Shown: piece after piece, positions 13,530 to 16,656 of the stretch
Position numbering within the stretch: position 1 is the stretch's first letter
Layout: each line of letters opens with the position of its first letter
NCBI GenBank assembly: GCA_934229275.1
Contig: CAKQDN010000036.1
Span: forward strand, 1 to 16,656
Length of the DNA stretch: 16,656 nt
DNA from: an uncultured Clostridia bacterium
GTDB taxonomy: Bacteria > Bacillota > Clostridia > Christensenellales > Pumilibacteraceae
Direction: 5' to 3'
Notes under the pieces: model-generated
Databases searched by the model: none
Told to the model about the DNA's origin: nothing
What the model saw: the letters and a program-made list of their open reading frames with translations, nothing else
Made by a program: the position numbers and the translations under genes

Positions 13530-16223
13530 TTACTTGTTTTTACCGCAGCAGTTTTTATATTTTTTGCCGCTGCCGCAGGGACAGGGGTCGTTTCTTCCGA
13601 TCTTGTCGGAAACGGCTTGTTCGGCTTTGGGAGCCTTCGCTCTTTCTCCGCCGCCGGACATAACCAGTTCGACTTTGCGTTCTTCGCGTTCGGGTGCTTT
13701 TTCGATGTTGACGTGCATCAGCATGGAAACGGTGTCGCTCTGAATGTTGGCGTTCATATGCTCGAACAACTCGAAGCCTTCCTTTTTGTAGGCGATAACC
13801 GGGTCGTGATTGCCGTACGCCTGCAATCCGATTTCCTTGCGCAGAACGTCCATCTGGTCGATGTGATCCATCCAGCGGAAGTCGACGGCGCGCAGAAGAA
13901 GCACTCTTTCGATTTCGGAGAAGTCCAGTCCGAGTTCTTTCGCGTCGGCGATTTTCTCGTCGTAGTACGCCATCATAGCGGTGTAGATCTGCTCTTCGAT
14001 TTCGTCGAGCATCCACTTGTTCAGGCGGTCTTCGGAGAGGAATTCGGGGTCGCCGGGCAGCAGTTTGCGCTCGATTTCCTTGTTGAGGTTTTCGTAGTCC
14101 CATTCCTGCCAGTCTTTTTTGGGATCGGTGTACTCGCCGACTATGACGTGAACTTCGTCACGCATCATTTTGAGTATTTCTTCGTGCAGATTTTCGCCCA
14201 TCAGAACGCGGTTTCTTTCGTTGTAGATGATGGTACGCTGCTGGTTCATGACGTTGTCGTATTCCAGCACCTGCTTACGGATGTCGTAGTTTCTGCCTTC
14301 GATGTTGCGCTGCGCGTTTTCGATCGAACGGCTGAGCAGTCCCATCGAGAACGGAGTGTCGTCGTCGGCGCCTAAACTGTTGGCGATTGCCATCATTCTC
14401 TCTCCGCCGAACAGACGCAGAACGTCGTCCTCCATGCTGAGATAGAACACGGTGCGACCGGGGTCGCCCTGACGTCCGGCACGACCTCTGAGCTGATTGT
14501 CGATACGGCGCGACTCGTGTCTTTCCGTACCGATTATGCGCAGTCCGCCGAGCGCGATGACTTCTTTTTTGTCCTCGTCGGTTTTCTTTTTGAATTCGTC
14601 GTAGTATTTTTTATAGACTTCGCGCGCGTGCAGAACGTTTTCGTCGTCGGTGTTGTAGTAGGACACGGCTGCGGAAACGTCCTCTTCGCTCATGCCGTCT
14701 TTACGCATGCGTTCGAGCGCGAGATATTCGGGGTTGCCGCCGAGCAGAATATCGGTACCTCTGCCCGCCATGTTGGTTGCGATGGTGACGGCGCATTTTT
14801 TACCTGCCTGAGCGACTATTTCGGCTTCACGTTCGTGATTCTTGGCGTTAAGCACGTTGTGCGGCACTTTGCTTTCTCGAAGAAGCCGAGAGAGTTGTTC
14901 GCTCTTTTCGACCGTGGTCGTACCGACCAGCACGGGTTGTCCGCTCTGATAGCACCTGACTATGTCGTCGACTACCGCGTTAAGTTTTGCCTTTATGGTC
15001 TTGTAAACTATGTCGTTTTCGTCGATACGGGCGTTGGGTTTATTGGTGGGGATGGTGACGACGTCGAGGTTGTAAATTCCCTTGAATTCGGTTTCTTCTG
15101 TTTTTGCGGTACCGGTCATACCGGACAGTTTGTTGTAAAGGCGGAAGAAATTCTGGAACGTGATGGTCGCCATGGTTCTGTTTTCGGCGCGGACGTTGAC
15201 GTGCTCTTTGGCTTCGATTGCCTGATGCAAGCCGTCGCTGTAACGTCTGCCTTCCATGACACGACCGGTGAATTCGTCCACTATCTTTACTTCGCCCTTG
15301 TCGATGATATAGTCCTGATCGCGCTTCATGATGTAGTTTGCGCGGAGAGCGTTGTTGATGTAGTGGTTGAGTTCGGTGTTGTCGACGTCGGAGAGATTTT
15401 CCACGGCGAAGAAACGTTCGGCTTTGGTAACGCCGCTTTCGGTGAGGTTGATCGCCTTTTTCTTTTCTTCGATTTCGTAGTCGTCGTCTTTGAGCGAACG
15501 GGCGAATTGCTGCGCCTGAATATACATTTCGCTGGACTTGCCGCCTCTTCCGGAAATAATGAGCGGAGTACGCGCTTCGTCGATGAGAATACTATCCACT
15601 TCGTCGACGATGGCGAAGTGGAGCGGACGCTGCACTTTGTCTTCCATACGCGTTACCATGTTGTCGCGCAAATAGTCGAAGCCCAGTTCGTTATTGGTTG
15701 CGTACGTTATGTCGCAGTTATAAGCCTGCTTTTTCGACTTATTGTCCATGCCGGACACCGCCACGCCCACGGTGAGTCCTAAAAATCTGTGAATTTTGCC
15801 CATCCACTCGGCGTCACGCTTGGCGAGGTAGTCGTTTACAGTGACGATATGCACGCCCTTTCCTTCGAGCGCGTTGAGATAGGCGGGAAGCGTTGCGACC
15901 AGCGTTTTACCTTCACCGGTGCGCATTTCGGCGATACGTCCCTGATGCAGGCACGCACCACCCATGATCTGAACGTCGAAGTGGCGCATACCGAGCACTC
16001 TTTTGCCCGCTTCTCTCACCACCGCGAACGCTTCGGGAAGAATGTCGTCGAGCGTTTCGTAGTTTTTAAGTCTTTCGCGGAATTTTTCGGTCATACCGCG
16101 CAGTTGTTCGTCGGTCATGTCGATAAACTTCTGTTCGTTTGCGTTGACTTTATCGACGATCGCCTGCAAACGCTTTATGCTTTTGCGGTTGTCCGCTTCG
16201 GCAAAAAATGAAAACAAACCCAT
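13530..16223 (-). CDS. secA: Protein translocase subunit SecA
   Basis: ATPase motor that drives preproteins through SecYEG. The 897-residue protein has Walker A MRTGEGKT (100-107; K106), the DEVD Walker B (207-210), the preprotein-crosslinking domain after it, and TNMAGRGTDILLGG and QLRGRAGRQGDPG of the second nucleotide-binding fold. The scaffold/helical-wing region contains DFRWMDHIDQMD. The C-terminus carries the zinc-binding SEC-C tail (C881, C883, C892, C893 in DPCPCGSGKKYKNCC), which contacts SecB or ribosomes in other bacteria. A charged stretch before GGLRIIGTERH makes the second ATPase fold longer than in E. coli. AGAGGT lies 8 nt before the ATG. It has its own promoter and a leader of about 100 nt. 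Confidence 0.98.
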   Translation of the reverse strand: MGLFSFFAEADNRKSIKRLQAIVDKVNANEQKFIDMTDEQLRGMTEKFRERLKNYETLDDILPEAFAVVREAGKRVLGMRHFDVQIMGGACLHQGRIAEMRTGEGKTLVATLPAYLNALEGKGVHIVTVNDYLAKRDAEWMGKIHRFLGLTVGVAVSGMDNKSKKQAYNCDITYATNNELGFDYLRDNMVTRMEDKVQRPLHFAIVDEVDSILIDEARTPLIISGRGGKSSEMYIQAQQFARSLKDDDYEIEEKKKAINLTESGVTKAERFFAVENLSDVDNTELNHYINNALRANYIMKRDQDYIIDKGEVKIVDEFTGRVMEGRRYSDGLHQAIEAKEHVNVRAENRTMATITFQNFFRLYNKLSGMTGTAKTEETEFKGIYNLDVVTIPTNKPNARIDENDIVYKTIKAKLNAVVDDIVRCYQSGQPVLVGTTTVEKSEQLSRLLRESKVPHNVLNAKNHEREAEIVAQAGKKCAVTIATNMAGRGTDILLGGNPEYLALERMRKDGMSEEDVSAAVSYYNTDDENVLHAREVYKKYYDEFKKKTDEDKKEVIALGGLRIIGTERHESRRIDNQLRGRAGRQGDPGRTVFYLSMEDDVLRLFGGERMMAIANSLGADDDTPFSMGLLSRSIENAQRNIEGRNYDIRKQVLEYDNVMNQQRTIIYNERNRVLMGENLHEEILKMMRDEVHVIVGEYTDPKKDWQEWDYENLNKEIERKLLPGDPEFLSEDRLNKWMLDEIEEQIYTAMMAYYDEKIADAKELGLDFSEIERVLLLRAVDFRWMDHIDQMDVLRKEIGLQAYGNHDPVIAYKKEGFELFEHMNANIQSDTVSMLMHVNIEKAPEREERKVELVMSGGGERAKAPKAEQAVSDKIGRNDPCPCGSGKKYKNCCGKNK

Positions 16224-16290
16224 GTTTATATACCTCTTTGTTTCTCTCGCCCGATCCGAGGGGGAGAAATTTGATTGATTTTCGTTTGAA

Positions 16291-16309
16291 TTTAGCGCGC
16301 CACGCTAAA
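16291..16309 (-). other. Hairpin in the secA 5' leader
   Basis: TTTAGCG (16291-16297) and CGCTAAA (16303-16309) form a 7-bp stem with a 5-nt loop in the roughly 100-nt leader, midway between the promoter and the ribosome binding site. No T-run follows on the minus strand, so it is not a terminator. No SecM-like leader peptide is apparent. Confidence 0.4.
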
Positions 16310-16329
16310 ATTGCGGAGCGTACCGATTA

Positions 16330-16358
16330 ATTATAGCAAATAGTGCGGCAAAATGCAA
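16330..16358 (-). promoter_or_regulatory. Promoter of secA
   Basis: Minus strand: perfect -10 TATAAT (16335-16330) with an extended TGC just before it, 17-bp spacing to a weak -35 TTGCAT (16358-16353). The extended -10 can compensate for the -35. A perfect 10-bp palindrome, TTTCGCGAAA (16363-16372), lies directly upstream. Confidence 0.75.
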
Positions 16359-16421
16359 TATCTTTCGCGAAAAATTCATCGTTTTTCGTTAATATTGCCC
16401 TTTTACGCCGCATTAAAAGCG

Positions 16422-16656
16422 TTATTCGTGTCGAAATTTGTCGTTTCGTTGCAAAAACACACCGTCTTTCATACCCGAAACGGACTTATCGGAATCGGCT
16501 TTTTCCAGTCTGTACTGCGCGATCGCGCAATATCCGGCGTCTTTTTCGATCGTAATATAGCGGCGTCCGAGTTTTTTCGCCGTTACCGCCGTCGAGCCGC
16601 TGCCGCCGAACGGGTCGAACACGAGGTCGCCGGGCTTAGACGAAGCGAGAATGAGT
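16422..16656 (-). CDS. DNA (N4-cytosine or N6-adenine) methyltransferase, C-terminal part
   Basis: The gene enters from the right edge. The frame is open to the last base, and the GTG at 16622 is internal, not a start. The visible 77 or so residues end the protein: LILASSKPGDLVFDPFGGSG, then TAVTAKKLGRRYITIEKD and YCAIAQYRLEKA. DPFGGSG is the S-adenosylmethionine-binding motif I, and its place near the C-terminus marks the permuted type (N6_N4_Mtase, with the catalytic DPPY motif upstream, outside the window). Specificity, and whether it belongs to a restriction-modification system, cannot be judged. The stop lies 198 bp before the secA start, with no clear terminator between. Confidence 0.88.
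   Translation of the reverse strand, partial: LILASSKPGDLVFDPFGGSGSTAVTAKKLGRRYITIEKDAGYCAIAQYRLEKADSDKSVSGMKDGVFLQRNDKFRHE

Noticed and set aside
14517..15782. A 421-codon plus-strand open frame inside secA, with similar long ones at 13518-14375, 12620-13399, 10253-11014 and 9576-10133
   Set aside because: All are antisense shadows of strongly conserved minus-strand genes; their translations are Phe/Val/Asp-rich without domains or ribosome binding sites.

Overview
The window looks like part of the chromosome of an uncultured Gram-positive bacterium, most likely a clostridial Firmicute. The grounds are strong AGGAGG-type ribosome binding sites, sigma-A promoters close to TTGACA-17-TATAAT, a clostridial style of large serine recombinase, and dispersed palindromic repeats of the kind common in gut Clostridia. 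The lineage is inferred from these traits, not from any search.

Layout, left to right. (1) 1-1535: the end of a mobile element. A large serine recombinase enters from the left edge and is broken by a 5-bp tandem duplication. Its last codons run through the terminator and 3' half of a tRNA-Ser(GGA) gene on the other strand (1496-1585), which suggests that the element sits at this tRNA gene. (2) 1855-3159, minus: pyrimidine-nucleoside phosphorylase. (3) 3160-3662: about 500 bp without a gene, built from two 75-bp direct repeats and several palindromic elements. (4) 3663-4916: a small regulated locus. A minus-strand pair (XRE-type regulator, then a zinc-ribbon membrane protein) diverges from a small single-span membrane protein. 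The shared 100-bp control region holds two 17-bp near-palindromic operators overlapping both promoters. This is the most likely undescribed system in the window. (5) 5090-7330: a glycerophosphodiester phosphodiesterase and an O6-alkylguanine-DNA alkyltransferase on the minus strand, then a cyclophilin on the plus strand, each with its own promoter. (6) 7543-16223, minus: a tight housekeeping cluster read secA, prfB, tsaD, mnmA, GH3 beta-glucosidase, dtd. (7) 16422-16656, minus: the C-terminal end of a DNA methyltransferase.

How the genes fit together. From prfB to dtd the genes are packed by stop/start overlaps or short gaps, and four of the five act on translation: RF2 termination, t6A37, s2U34, and removal of D-amino acids from tRNA. 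The GH3 glycosidase is the odd member. Gene ends are marked by intrinsic terminators, including a good bidirectional one between the cyclophilin and dtd. The regulator locus and the recombinase/repeat regions are the accessory parts; the rest is core genome.
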